Below are positions 24,321-36,962 of a stretch of DNA of 64,000 bases, piece by piece; position 1 is the first letter of the stretch; each line of letters begins with the position of its first letter. The notes beneath the pieces were generated by a model. That model did no database searches. It was not told the origin of the DNA and saw nothing but the letters and a program-made list of their open reading frames with translations. A program made the translations under genes and the position numbers. This DNA is from Promerops cafer (taxonomy: Eukaryota > Chordata > Aves > Passeriformes > Nectariniidae): the NCBI GenBank assembly GCA_013398275.1, contig VZSE01009546.1, positions 1,417,130 to 1,481,129 of the forward strand. Reading direction: 5' to 3'.

Positions 24321-24593
24321 TCAGAAATTGTCAAGTCTTAGTGTCGTGTTCTGCACAGAAAAACAATAAGAGAATCTTTTCTTGCACCTCCACTTGTAAT
24401 GAAATAAATCATCAGCTGAAGCTTTCAGGTTGTCTTCAAATTTTGCAATAGCACCATGATGTGGTTCTGCTGTACCATCATATGTATGTGCAAAACCAAA
24501 ACAATACTTCCCCAGTGAAGCTGTATATACATATCTGTTCAAATGTAAGTCATCTCCATCATACATAGTACATGTGCATTCAAAAGATCTCAA
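24321..24593 (-). other. Open frame of 90 codons with protein-like composition, doubtful
   Basis: The predicted peptide is rich in Asp, His, Tyr and Lys, with stretches such as HTYDGTAEPHHG and ADDLFHYKWRCKK. It lacks the F/L/I bias of chance frames on T-rich strands. A possible acceptor (TATTTCTTTTGAG) lies just upstream on the minus strand, but I found no convincing donor. The product is not recognised. It could be chance, a decayed exon or a remnant of an old element. Confidence 0.15.
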
Positions 24594-27500
24594 AAGAAAT
24601 ATCCTTGCAGAGGTTAAAATTCATGTGAAATTCTGAGCTCCTACATATCTTCAGTTCTTTGCTCTTTCATCAGCTATGTGGTAAGAGGGAGCATCATGTC
24701 CTTCTTATGGCTTTCTTTACCAGACTGTATTAGTAATCATATTTCAGAATTTCTTCAGAAACAGATAGACTTTCTTGTCCAATACTTGAGAGGAATAATG
24801 TCTCTGTAACTCAGTTCATCTTTCTGTTGTCCTGTGCTCTATCTGTTCACTAAGTAGTTAAGGAATCATACTGAGTTGTGCCTGTATACCTTTTATCTCA
24901 CGCGGCTCTGCTTTACACTCAATCATCTGCACTTCTTAAACATAAACCAACTAATTCTCAATAGATTATAGTTAATAATAAAAATTCAGGTAATAACCCA
25001 AGAAAAATTATTTCTGCCATATACATTGTGTCTTTTCCTTCTGCAGCTGCACACCAGTGAAATTCTTGTTATATGAATGAATTTTACCTTTGCAACTTGG
25101 AAATGTATTATTTTAATTGCATTTTTACTGTAATCCAAACTTGTTTAAGAGACCAAAAAAATTTTGCCAAATCTGTTTGACTCAGAACACGTGCTTAAGT
25201 TTTTGTTGCAGCTCACTCAGGAGTGCTGTAGTGTGTGGCACAGAATGGATTAGTTAGATGTAGCAAAAAGTAGTAATCAGTAAATTATTTGTGATAATAT
25301 GTAATTTATTAAAGATTTACTAACAAACCACATGTTAAAAAGCATTAGGACAATATCTGCTTTATTATTTTAAGCAGTGCTTTCCACTTTGATTGCGAGT
25401 AGTAACTTCTCAGCTTCAGAAGAGATCTTATTTTTGCATGACAAATCCCTCCCGTACTTTTACTCTGAACGCTGCCTTCTTTTAGTTGTACAGCATTTCT
25501 AAAGTTCAATTCTGTAGAGTTTCAATTCCCACTCCTCTTTCTAATGTTTGTTAGCATGGCTGTTCTTAAACATATTGAGTTATGGAAACAATGAAAGCAA
25601 GGGTGCCTATAGGCAGCTCAGTCATGTATGTCCATGTGAAAGTTGCCAGCACACTGCCTGGGGGAAAGCAACCTTTCTGCCTTGAGATACCAAGATATGC
25701 TGTCAGCATTTTCTAGGAGGAAATGTGTTTCTGTTTTAAGTACAAGAATGAAAAGAATAAGAAAAAAAATAATAATATTGAGCTCTGAGGATAGCATAGA
25801 GGTGTGTTTATAAGCAAAGCCCCTGGTAAATCATTAGATCTCTATCATTTGAATCTGTGACAAATACTCTAGCCTTAAAACACTGAAATACTTTTCATGT
25901 CTAATGATTGACATTGTGCCTCAGAGTGTCTGCCTACCTGGGGGGAGGTTAAAAGTTGCAGAATGGTCCTGTGAAAGGAAAAATAAGAGTAAAATCAAAG
26001 TGGCAGTGGCTGAGGTTGCAATTTGTTGTCAAATGATGTCTGTGCATGAAGAGTCACTGGGAATGACACCTCCTTTCTTAAAGACATTGAGTGAATAGGA
26101 ACAAATACAATGAATTCTGAACTGAGATATAGATATTCTCTTGGTAGTTTGTTATAGTTATGATTTTCTTGCCAATATAGCAAAAGCTAAAACCAAATTG
26201 CTTGGATTAATAAAAAATCAATTAAAAAGGTATTATGGGCTTGATTAATATTATTTTATTTATATTAATGAAATCCAGTATTTTAAAAAAATTAAACTCT
26301 TCTCAAAAATAGCCAAGCAAATACACATCTGGGCACAGCCACTGTCGGAGACAAAAAAAATTGCCGTGCTCTAGTATGGTCCAGCACCAACAGCTGCTGC
26401 CACTCTTCTGCTAAGCAGTGCACCTGTGGATGCTTAAGACCAGCACACAAATCCCTGGGTTACAGCCCTGCTCATGTGCTTTTCTGTCCTCTGCAGCCAG
26501 TGAATTCTATGTGCTATAAAGCTCCTCTGCCATTAACCTGCTGGCCCTGTGCAACAACAGTACAGCAAGAGGAATGCTTTTCATTCCTTAGAAAGCTGCC
26601 TGAAGTCTCATTTCTGTCTTCTATCACAGCTCACTGTAGGTAGCCTGAACTGGTGTTAAAACTTAGCTGAGAAAAATTGGTTCTCAGTGATATTCACTCA
26701 TTGTATTATCTTTTATTTTTATGAGCCCAGTGTTAAAGAAAAAGTTCCTTTCATATAAAATGATGATATGGTTAATGTGAATGGAGAAGGATGGTAACAG
26801 ACAGCAAGAGTGAAAAGGAGTAAAGGAACTTGCGTTGTTTGAAATACAACTCAGTAAATGGGTATACTTAAACCCAGTGTTGCATGAAGACATCCAATTT
26901 TTCTCATAAGTAAGCTTAGGAAAATAACAACATAAATAAATATGAATTTTTTATTTATATACTACAGTCACCAAATACAAGGCAAATTTTTGAAAACAAT
27001 ATGAACACCTTTGCAAATAGAGACAAAATACCCTGAAATTAATTGGGACAACAGGAACAAATTTCTGTTGATTCTAATGGATTTAGGATTAAGCCCTAAA
27101 CAACCAATTTGAGAGGGAATTCCAAAATAAAAAGGAGCATGAAACTCCATGTTTGACAGTGGGGAAGAGTAGCCAGTGAATGAATCATCTCTAGTGCTGG
27201 TGATGTACAGCACCCTTATTAAATGCTGATGGTAGTACTGGCACATGCTGGGGAATGGGTAACACCAGGTGTCCATGGTGCAAGCCAGCAGAAATGTCAA
27301 GACAGCAGAGCACTGTGCCCAAGAGTAAAAGAAATGTTGGGAGATATGGGTGCTTTTGCTGGAAGGAGAGCATTCAGTTTCCCATTAAAACGCAAGAGAA
27401 ATTTTCTCAAATCCAATTCACTGAAAAGACTGAGAGAACAAATTGATTTTGCACCATGCTGTGACTAGCTCCTGACTAGAGCTTCATTGGAATAAATTAA

Positions 27501-29984
27501 TTTTATTAAAACATTTTCTACAGCCAATCAAAGTGTAAAGAGAGGATCTTATCCACATGAATGTCCCAACAATGTTAGAGTACCTGACCAAGACAGGAAA
27601 AGATGTTACTTAGGAGACTACAGATGAAAATCCAAATTTTGTGAATTATGTCTGGAAAGCACAAGATCTTTCAGAGGTCTGGGACAGTCTGGTGAGAATA
27701 ATATCACTGCACAAACCAGCACCTACATGAGAGCCCAGCTTTTTCAAGCAGTCAACGTAGAATAAATTTGATAATTCAATCTACAAGTTATAACAGCAAT
27801 GTCTCGGTGATAGTAGGAAAGATATATGTTGTGATTTACAGAGATGTGTACAGCCTTCTAACAGAGACAAGAAGGCAGTACAGACGTCAGAGAAAGAAGA
27901 AAAGACTTTTTTCAGTGGAGACAATAGAAAAGACTAAGGGAAGACAACAGCCTTAGAAACAGAAGAAAGTCTACCTAATAAAATGGTGTTATGTTAATTT
28001 CCTATTATGTGCAGAAATCTTTTCATAAACAAAATGGAGTGGAAATAAAGTGGGCATGCTTTATTGTGGTGGTAAGTTGTACTGGTCCCTTGCATGCAGT
28101 ACTGGAGTGATTAATTGTAACTAATTTGAATCATGTAAAATCTGAAAGAAAAACTGATACATCTATGGTCATATGTGGCTATAATTGTTGGACTACCTGG
28201 GATCCAGGAGATTCCAACAGAAGTCTAGTGTCCTAGAACTCCCATCATTATGATGTGCTGAACAAGGGATGGGGAATTCCTGCTGAACACACGTTGCAAG
28301 AAACATTGTGATTAAGTTTTTGTGGTCCTTCTTCATGCTTCTACCTTATCTGAGCTCATTCTCTGCCAATTAATTTTCTTCCAAGCCTGACACAAAGTCA
28401 AACATTAAGAAAGCAAATCCTACAGTTGTATCAGTGACAGAAAATGAGTCAGAACAGGGTGTATTCTGTTTTCTGTAGCTCAATTCTGTCCTCTGTAACA
28501 GCTCATACATCTGACTGCCAGGGAAATAAAATATGGAGATCCTTAGGGCTGCTAATGACAAGAAAAAATTGTCTTCTCATAGCTCCTTCAGAAAAATTAC
28601 TAGCCAAAAGTAGAACCAGCCTCTCAGCCCCAAGTCTGCAAATACAACAAAATATTGTAGTTAAAATAAATAAACAATGTTTGACTGGTTTAAAGTTGTG
28701 ATATGCATAGTCTATCATTATGCATGACCAAGCAATTGGGCAAGAGTGAAATCAATACAGTGTTCAAGGCTCTCTCAAGCAAAAATATGTTTGAAAGAAA
28801 TTAAGACATCTGTACAAGATGTGCCAATTTTTTTTCTAGTTGAATATGTTTGGTAAACATATTTATTAGCAAGTTAATATTAACTGATGAGAGTATAGAG
28901 ATCTATTGATATGATCAGTAATGATGCAGGAATCACTAACTCTCCAGTGAATGGTTTGCACCGGCACCTGTGGATCTTCTTGCATAATCAGTGTGATTAG
29001 CCTTTCATAAACAGCTATACTCCCCCAATCCTTTAGCCAGTGGCTTACTCAGCCTACATACTGCCTCCTATAAACTCTTCAATCTGAAACAATTTCAGGA
29101 AAAATATTATTCCCAGGGTAGTGGCTCAGTTTGCATTGCTTCGACCAAACAGTTTTCTGAAAGGCATCCCCTGAGCTTACGGCAGTCTGCTTGCAACATT
29201 TCAATTGTTTTATTTCTTCTTTTCTTCCTTTCTTTGTTGTTGCTCTAAATTAAACTCTATTGGAGACTGCAGCATTTCATATTATAACAATGCCTGTCAG
29301 GAGTTTTTTACTGTGCATGATAAAATGTAAACTCTTTAATTAGCTTTTTTTGTAATAAACATTGGAAACTACTTTGGCATCTTAATCAGTTGTTTCAAAG
29401 TTATTTTGTTTTTTACTTGCCTCTGCTGCTCTTCTTTGTTTGCTATGCTCTATCACTCTGTTGAAAGAGTTTTATCATTTACATTTTATTCTATCATTTA
29501 CAGTTTATTCCGTTATTGATGAGCAATGGCTTTGCTATTTTTAGCTAAAACCAAATATTTTATTAAAAGTCTAACATATCTCACACGCTTTGACAGAAAA
29601 TATTTGGAAGCACATTACTCACTATAAGGTGAGTTTGCTGGAAACAAGTTGCTCTAATTTATTTAACCCAACAGTGGCAATTAGATATCACAAAATACCC
29701 AAGATATGCCAAAAGGAAGCATTTACAAAGGGGCTGCTAAGTGGATTGCTGGCTGCTGAAGAGTGTCAGACATGGTTGTCTTACCCAGAGTTTTAGCAAT
29801 ACGGTGCTAAATGCATGGTTCCCAAGGAGGAAAAAAATAATAAAAGGGGTTTGGAAGAGCTCACACCCTAGACGTTTCTAGACAAGTATTTTATAATAGC
29901 TTTTATTCCAGGTTTGAGCAGTAAGAAAAGAAAATACTCTGAGGCTGTTACAAAGGCCCTGCTTTACCTATAGTTATGCTGTCT

Positions 29985-30190
29985 CCAACAATCAGCTGTT
30001 TAGCTGCTGAGATCCACAAGCTGCAGAAACCCACAGTGGGAACCATCCACCTCGAGATGCTCCTCCAACAACCTGCTGGGCAGACAGGAAGCTGCAGCTG
30101 TGGCCTGGCCTGCAGCTGCCTCAGAGACAGCTGTGGAACAGCCCTGTCAGTCTTTTTCCTGTGCTGTCTGAATGCCTGTTGAGCAGGAGA
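29985..30190. promoter_or_regulatory. GC-richer stretch with four CAGCTG E-boxes, possible enhancer
   Basis: Four copies of the palindromic E-box CAGCTG lie within 141 bp, at 29993-29998, 30095-30100, 30113-30118 and 30128-30133. The patch is clearly less AT-rich than its flanks. CAGCTG is a known binding core for bHLH factors of the MyoD, Ascl and Tcf4 type. The stretch is open on both strands (29948-30247 minus, 29976-30182 plus), but the frames look like by-products of base composition. It could equally be part of an unrecognised repeat. Confidence 0.25.
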
Positions 30191-33079
30191 AAACTGGGGT
30201 TGAGTAAAAATTTCTATTTCATTTAATGGCTTGCTGACAGAGGCCAAAAATTTGATGCCAAATTAAAAATATTAAAAATAAAATTACACCTTTTGGATTC
30301 TCCTCATTTTTTATGCTCTGCTACCCAAAGCACCTGGAGGAATGATGGCATTTATAACATTTATAGGTAGGGGGGCTTTTCTGTTAGTTTGGGGTTTTGT
30401 TTTTGGTTTGCTTTGGCATTTCTTTGGGTTTTTTGTTTTTTATTATTTTTAATTACAGTGTGTAATATGAAGCATCTGGTGCCTCTTGAGGACTGTCTTA
30501 AACAGCCCAGCAGAAATCAAGGTCATTATTAAGGCTTTCTGCAACTGATAATTGAAGAATTACAGTTGAGAAGGGATGTTCTTTCATGAAATATATGATA
30601 GTATGTTTGCATTTGAAAGTGGGAAATGATCCTCACCAAGTTCATCTCATATGAATTAGGCTATCTCTAATTCCTGCAGAGTTGGACAGAATGAAGACTA
30701 AGAGATCATATGAAATAGACTCCCTAGATCTGTAGCAGCACCATTGTGCCACTTAATGCTCCAAAAGACTTACTATTAAACCTTTTGGAATTGTATTTTC
30801 TTTTTGAAGAGATTATATTATTCATTTATATCTTGAATAATGTTAAGATAACAAAGGCAAGTTTTTCTACTAAATATAAAAATCTTCTACTTGCTAAGCC
30901 AGAAAACATTTTCTTACTAAGGGTTGATCAGTAACCAAATGTTTCTGGCCTGTGATCTAACAAATATCTCAGCTTTATATATACCTGTTCACATTACGTT
31001 CTACTGTGAGACATTACTTCAGCAGCTTGTTCAGAGGTGTCGAACCAAATGTGATATTTGAACAAATAAAATATTTTTGAGAATATTATTTCAAATACAG
31101 AGTTAAAATTACCACAACTACAAAAATGCTGGTGTGTCCTTATAACCCTAGTCCTGCTATCTACTCTATCTACATTATAATCCACTTTTTAATTAGATGT
31201 TAATAGCACAATTATTTGTTTTAATAAAAAAAAAAAGACCTAGTGAAAGCCAAGAGTCTGCCAAGCAGTCTGTTTTCCATCAAATTCCTTCTTTTCAAAT
31301 GGGTGTATGTACTGGAATACATAATGGACTAAATAAAAGGTCATCATAATTCTCCAAATTGTTTTGGCTGAAACTGTCCAAAATGATTCAGTTTGAAGAA
31401 AATATTTATATGGATGTTTTTGGTCTGAAAACAGAGAGTCAAGAAACTTAAAGATACCTGATATCTGGAAGTCTTTTCTCTCAGCTTATATTAATGAACA
31501 GTGATACGCTTGTCTTTATATTAACCAGGACTTGACTGTCAGGAAAAATTAACCAATTCAAAATTTAGGGTTAATAAATCATCAAACTTTTATTCAGAAA
31601 TCCCTCAAAAGGGAAGTGGAACTGAACTTTCTACTCTTCCATTTTTCCTAGTCCCAAAATGAGCATCATAATCTTAGGTTTAGCTGTGATCTGTGGCTTC
31701 ACTGAGAGCACTTGTTGTTTAGCTGTTTTCATTTGTCAGTGGGAGCATGTAGCATGCAGGCACTAGACATGGGTTATTTGGTTATTCACAGATAGACATA
31801 CCTGTCACTCCTAAAATATTCTTCAGTGGAAGTTTTGCTTTGTTTTTTTCCTGAGGCTTTAACTCTTGCATTTCAAATCGGCATTTAACTCTTGTGCCTC
31901 TGACTACCTTCAGTTTAGAGTGGCTCCTTTTCCTAGGAATGTTCAGTATAGGTCCAGAATTTGGTATGTTTACAGTTTTAATATACCCCCTGCTTCATGA
32001 CATGGTTCTTTTTAGCAGGTGTGTCTCCCAAACACAACGAAGCAACACATTTTAGCACTGCCTGTTAATTACCATATTCAACTCCTCTTCACCCTGCTGC
32101 ATTTCAACACAGCTGTCCCAGAGATCTAGGGGCAAAGGAGGTAGACTGATTTCTCCTTTCGTTCTGAGCTTTCATGTGCACGCTCTGGTTTAAGTCTCTA
32201 AATATAGACCCAGAAAAGTTACTTCCACAGAAGCTTTAGCATGAGCTTCTGAAAATATACATTGCTGTATTCTTCCTCCCTTTCCCTTCTCTCCAAGGAG
32301 AAATACAAGGAGCTATTGTGTCTAGAACCATGATAGTGTTCTAAAAATAATAACCACTTCCAGACATGTGCTCGCGACCTAAGGAAGGAGACACCGATGC
32401 CCTGAGATAAATCTTTACATCTCTTATCATGTTTACAGAATCATCTTCACAAACCCCCTTCCTGTAGTCTGACTACCCAAAGGTGACAGAGAGCCACTTT
32501 GTGTCAGTAAGGGTTGCACGATGCAGGACACTTCACTTGAGTAATTAGTCAGTGTTAAGGATGCAGACAGTGTTTTGTTTTATTAGAGACCAGAATATTA
32601 TTCTGAGTTTTATATTTCCTTCATTTACAGATGAAAATTATAATTAATTCCTTATACATGTGAATTTTAAGTTCATAGCAATTGCTTTTGAAATAGTTAG
32701 GAGTCATTTTCTTTGTCTCCCAGTTTTCTATTTCTTGCAGCTTTCAGGGTACAAAGAGTTATCTTCAGGGAAGAGACCATGAGTCAGCGAGAGTTTTGAG
32801 GCAGATATTGTTCTTACAGCAAGCATGCCAAAAAACATCCAACAAACTCTGAAATTCTAGTTTATTTTAGCTCAGACTAAAACAATGGACCTTTATAAAG
32901 AGACAAGTGAGGCCTGCTTAAGTAAGACAATAAAAGTAAGAGAATACAAAAATAAATCTTCCTTTGCCTACTGTATCCTTGCTTTTTGTGAGCCTTGCTC
33001 TGAATCCAACAACTTTCAAGGGCTTCTTGAGCCAAACTCAATGCAATGCTCTCTTGAGAAAAAGGTAGTTTTCTTTGGN
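30191..33079. other. AT-rich unique DNA, no gene seen
   Basis: A T/G-biased tract lies at about 30365-30450. No gene, LINE or LTR recognised. The stretch ends at an undetermined base (33079) before a long T run. Confidence 0.5.
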
Positions 33080-33108
33080 TTTTTTTTTTTTTTTTTTTTT
33101 TTTTTTTT
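33080..33108. repeat. Poly-T run of 29 preceded by an undetermined base
   Basis: N at 33079 is followed by 29 T. The N and the homopolymer suggest the true length is uncertain. Open frames through it encode poly-Phe or poly-Lys and are artefacts. No retrogene body on either side was identified. Confidence 0.95.
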
Positions 33109-35689
33109 CCTGCCATCTTGTATCTGTGACCCTGATCTTCTCAGGAACCACTGCTCCTGCTGAAGACTCTCTGCTTGTTGGGTTTCTCACACTGCTTGCC
33201 CCACAGGTTTCATCACAGTTTTTCCCATCTATAGACTCTCATTGCTCTCAGGTAAGACACAGAAGGGAACCCCTTGACCCAGAGCATTCTCTCTTATTCA
33301 TGTGAGTTACTGAAGACCAGATGAATTTCAGCTTGCCCCTGCTGCCAGCCATTGTGCTTTTTAGAGAGCATAACACAAAATAAATCGTGACCAAACATGG
33401 CACATTGTTACATCTGTTCCCTTCCTCTCCAAATTCCATGCATAAGGTTCAATTTTATGCTATCATCAGGGGCCTACTCACAGCAGAGAGAAAATTGGCA
33501 TTGCTCATAATGAATTAATACAAACCTCAAAGAGAAATTAAGTTCTTTCCATTTTCTGTCACTAAGGGATATAAGATAAGACAGGAGAAGGCCAAAAGAA
33601 GTGCTTTGGAGGATGTATTATTTCAATAGAGTGAAGCTGTAGAGGTGACAGAATGCTCTTGTATCAGAGCTAGAGGGTTATTTTACACTGATATTTCTGG
33701 GGTCTAAATTACTTCACTGCCAGTGATTATTTCTAAAGCAATGAGGTTAAACAATATTTGGTACTATTTCTTGAAGAGTTTGATCTGACAATGAATTGAT
33801 TGATGTGCTCAGTCTGTAATAATTGTAAATGGGTAGATGGACATAGCTAAAAGAGTGTGGCTAAGTACAGTCCTCTTGAGAGTCCATTTGAGAAAATGCA
33901 TGCTTTGTAGAATATGTTTATGTAGAAATATTAATGAGTGTAAACTCCTGCTAATTAGAGCTGGATTGCAGTACTGCCTATTCTGATCACCTGAAAATCA
34001 GAAGTCACATCTCTAGACCGTGCCAGAGCATAAAAATCAGAAACTGTCTTAGATATTTAAAATTATATGTTGGCTTTAGTCTGGTAAGGTGAGACAAAAT
34101 CTGAAGCTATTGCCTAAATGTGGAAACACAGAGTTGAGGTTTAAAAAGCACCACATTAAAAATGTCAGGTAACTCTGAATAACAGCACTGTCGCTATGTG
34201 CCCAGACAGAGAGGTAAAAGGGCAAGACACCGCCCAAAGGCCATGGCACAGAAGAAACCTGAGAGTAAGGCTTAGCACTATTACAGTGTCAGTACTCATA
34301 GGCAGAGCAAGATCTAAGGCTGGCAGGCTGCTTGCAGCCTAAAGGATTGCAATATTCCCAGAGGAAAGGCAGGAAAGAGAAGAGTGAAATATATTGGGTG
34401 GGCAGCCCAAGAGAAGAGTTGATCATGATAAGTGGGCCTCTCTGAGATTCTTGGGAATGGTGTGACTATTTTGGTGATGTGATCAGGCCATTCATAAGTT
34501 CAACGGTTCCTAAAACTAATTTATCTCAAAAATGCTTGTATACGAATCACTTTTGACCTAGCTTCCAGAAGGGCTTGAAGACCCTTTGGCCCAGGCTGCC
34601 CACTTTGGATTGCCTCAAGTTTGACATTGCTTTGATGATGGCTGTATTTTTTGTGGACTAATCCAAGTACAGAAGTCTATAATGCTGTATGTTTGTGTGT
34701 ACGAGCACACATACACATGCACATCTGTTAAAGAAGAGCCTACATGCAGGTCGATATAATGCAGAGGAAGGGTAAGGTACCTTACATGGTGATCTAATAT
34801 GACTTGTTACATTTAGATCACTTTTGCAAGCTGAAACTAAACAATCAGGTTATTGTATGGAAATGTCAATGAGCTACTCTGCCTGTGGCTAGTTTGCTAG
34901 CATTTTTTCATCACGGAGTCATAACTGCTGGCATACATGAAACCATAGATGTAACTTGTGATTATTCAAATTATTCCAAAGATAAAGACACTGATACATA
35001 GAGCCAACACTTAGGCTTATATTTGTAACTCTAATAAGGAGAAGGTCAATCTCATAGCTCACAATTTAATGTGTAATACCAACATCTTAATGTACCATCA
35101 ATTTGAACCCAAACCAAACTTCTTGAAATAGACAAGATTTCATGACACATGTTCCCCACATGTTTCTTCTCTCTTTTAACAAAAGCAAAAAGAAAACTGA
35201 TCAAGAAAAGTCACAATTAAAAAAGATAAAATAAGCATTATTCTTGGACAGATTGTCTCATTTTCTTCCTTCCTTTTGGCAGTTTTCTAGGCTGCTGTAG
35301 ATTGAAGAAAATAGGAATAAGCATCTTTCGACCACAAACAGATGTGCTTGATAAAGAAAATGTCAGCAAAAATACTAAAGCAATGTGTCACAGCAGCTTT
35401 CTGACAGATAGAGGGAAAAGGTAAAAAATGTTCTATCATGTCCGACAAGGTGTTCTTTTTGAGATTTAAAGATCACTGTGCAACTTTAAACATGTTTGTC
35501 ACTTTGGCTCTGACTGGAGCTATCTGGAGCTTCACAAGAACTTTATCAGCTCAGCATAGGGGGGAAGAAAGAAGCCCATTCCCATTTATCTCAGCCAGGT
35601 TCCCTTCAAAGCCAACAAATAAATTACAGTGTACATTTGATACAAATTGATTTCTTAACTCAAATAACAATGTTGTCCTCCCAGTCAGG
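33109..35689. other. AT-rich unique DNA, no gene seen
   Basis: No gene recognised. A PBX/HOX-like TGATTGATG occurs at 33797-33805. A slightly GC-richer patch at about 34190-34400 shows nothing nameable. Confidence 0.5.
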
Positions 35690-36235
35690 CCATGTGTCAC
35701 TCATTCGCGAGCCTGAGTGAAAGGCTCAATCTGTCTGCGTGACAGAAATAGGCCTGACGCATCTCACCGAGGAATGCTAATAACCCCGGCCTGGCCCGGG
35801 CCTTTGTGGGCAAGCCGCGATAAGGAAAATCAGCCCGTCCTGTCAAACACCGCGAAGGCCTGATCGCTGTTTGTTCCAACAAGCTGCATAGGCCTCGGAG
35901 TCGCCATCCTATTTCATGTAGTAAATGAGAGGAAAATAAGATCCGGCTACCACGGTTAAGATGCCGGTGACTGTGATGAAGCCGAAGTGAAAGGAAACCC
36001 CATTGAATATCTTGAACTGATCTTATCAGCTGCAGGAGAAATGAGATATTGGCAGGGGCTGTTGAGTTTCTCACAGCTGAGCAGGTTAATAAGGTTGGGA
36101 GGCAGGCCACAGGCTAATTGGATTTGCCTTGGTTTGATAAACAGTGGCAGGCCCATTGCCAGAAAAGCATACACAATGTGGCTTTTCTCTTTGTTTCTCT
36201 TTAAGACATACAGGGGGAAAAAAAAAAACAACTGA
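35690..36235. promoter_or_regulatory. CpG-rich, motif-dense non-coding element, likely conserved enhancer
   Basis: About 550 bp of unique sequence stands out sharply from its AT-rich surroundings. Its first 300 bp hold roughly twenty CpG dinucleotides, which are rare elsewhere in the window. It contains recognisable factor cores: GATAAG (35819-35824), CTTATC overlapping an E-box CAGCTG (36022-36032), a further CAGCTG (36074-36079), a homeodomain core CTAATTG (36114-36120) and TTTGATAAACA just after it, a FOX/GATA-like core. It has no repeat consensus. The minus-strand frame 35697-36110 (137 codons) is open, but it looks like a composition effect and has no splice logic or domain. CpG retention in an AT-rich desert usually means either selection or lack of germline methylation. 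I infer a conserved developmental enhancer or small CpG island. The target gene cannot be named from this window. Confidence 0.5.
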
Positions 36236-36239
36236 AAAA

Positions 36240-36900
36240 AAAGCTGCTTTTTTTCCCCTTATTTTGAAGCTAAAGGTGTCTTCCTGAATTTCCAGATGAA
36301 GAGGCCCACAAAGTCAAACTGTGAAACAGTAGTTGTTGGGTGTTCTGATTTTAATCAAACACCATTTAACCCGCCTGACCTCACAAAGTCAGCTCACATC
36401 AAAACAGCACAACTGTAAGGGCTAACTAGAAGCAGAAGGAAATAAGAAGCTATTGAAGCTTTCCAAAAGCTTAAAATATTCAAAAGGAAACAATCTCGCA
36501 GCCTCATCTCTGGGCAGATGCAGCCTGGGCAAAACAGACAGCCATGCTGCACCTACTGCGGGCACCCAGGTTGCGCCCATGGCTGGTGGGCAAGGTGCCA
36601 GCACCCCTTCAGACCTCTCCAAAGTTTGATCCCATGGTCCTTCAGCTCTTGCCATAACCCTGCTTCTTTTCCATGCTGTTACTTGGCAGGATCTGGCCTG
36701 GAATTTGCAAGAAGTTGAGGAGCTTTTTGATTACACACTGCAAAACTGTGACCTGCAGGGCAGGCAGAAGGCTGCTCCATTACCCTTGAGCTGCTGCGCG
36801 GGTTGCTGCGAGCTTCCGCCCACACTGCCCAATAAAACCTGCCAAAACGCCAAGACCTTTGCATGGCCTTGGAAATGTGATACTTCGAAAAATGCTTAGA
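36240..36900. promoter_or_regulatory. GC-richer flank of the enhancer candidate
   Basis: Sequence continues with an above-average GC level. At about 36341-36400 are ATTTTAATCAAACACC, a homeodomain-like site, and TGACCTCACAAAGTCA, two nuclear-receptor-like half sites facing each other. The part from 36500 to 36850 is GC-rich but has few motifs and several overlapping short frames on both strands with no domains. This could be an extension of the element or a separate unrecognised sequence. Confidence 0.25.
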
Positions 36901-36945
36901 TGTTGAAGTTGCTATTGAATGCCTCTGATAAAATCCTCTCACTAC

Positions 36946-36962
36946 TTTTTTTTTTTTTTTTT
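36946..36962. repeat. Poly-T run of 17
   Basis: Homopolymer tract. No associated retrotransposed gene recognised. Confidence 0.9.

Larger units (their letters stand above)
23742..29984. other. Mostly AT-rich unique DNA, no gene supported
   Basis: Contains an eight-unit TG run (24107-24122), an open frame of 90 codons (24321-24593) and a slightly GC-richer patch around 26320-26640 with no recognisable function. I saw no LINE, LTR or RNA gene. Confidence 0.5.

Noticed and set aside
32877..33305. Open frames with poly-Lys or poly-Phe
   Set aside because: They run through the T29 homopolymer and an undetermined base.
35697..36110. 137-codon minus-strand open frame in the CpG-rich element
   Set aside because: It overlaps frames on both strands, has no domain or splice logic, and is explained by higher GC lowering stop frequency. 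The element is better read as non-coding.
36946..36962. T17 as the tail of a minus-strand processed pseudogene
   Set aside because: No gene-like sequence adjoins it, and no target-site duplication was seen.
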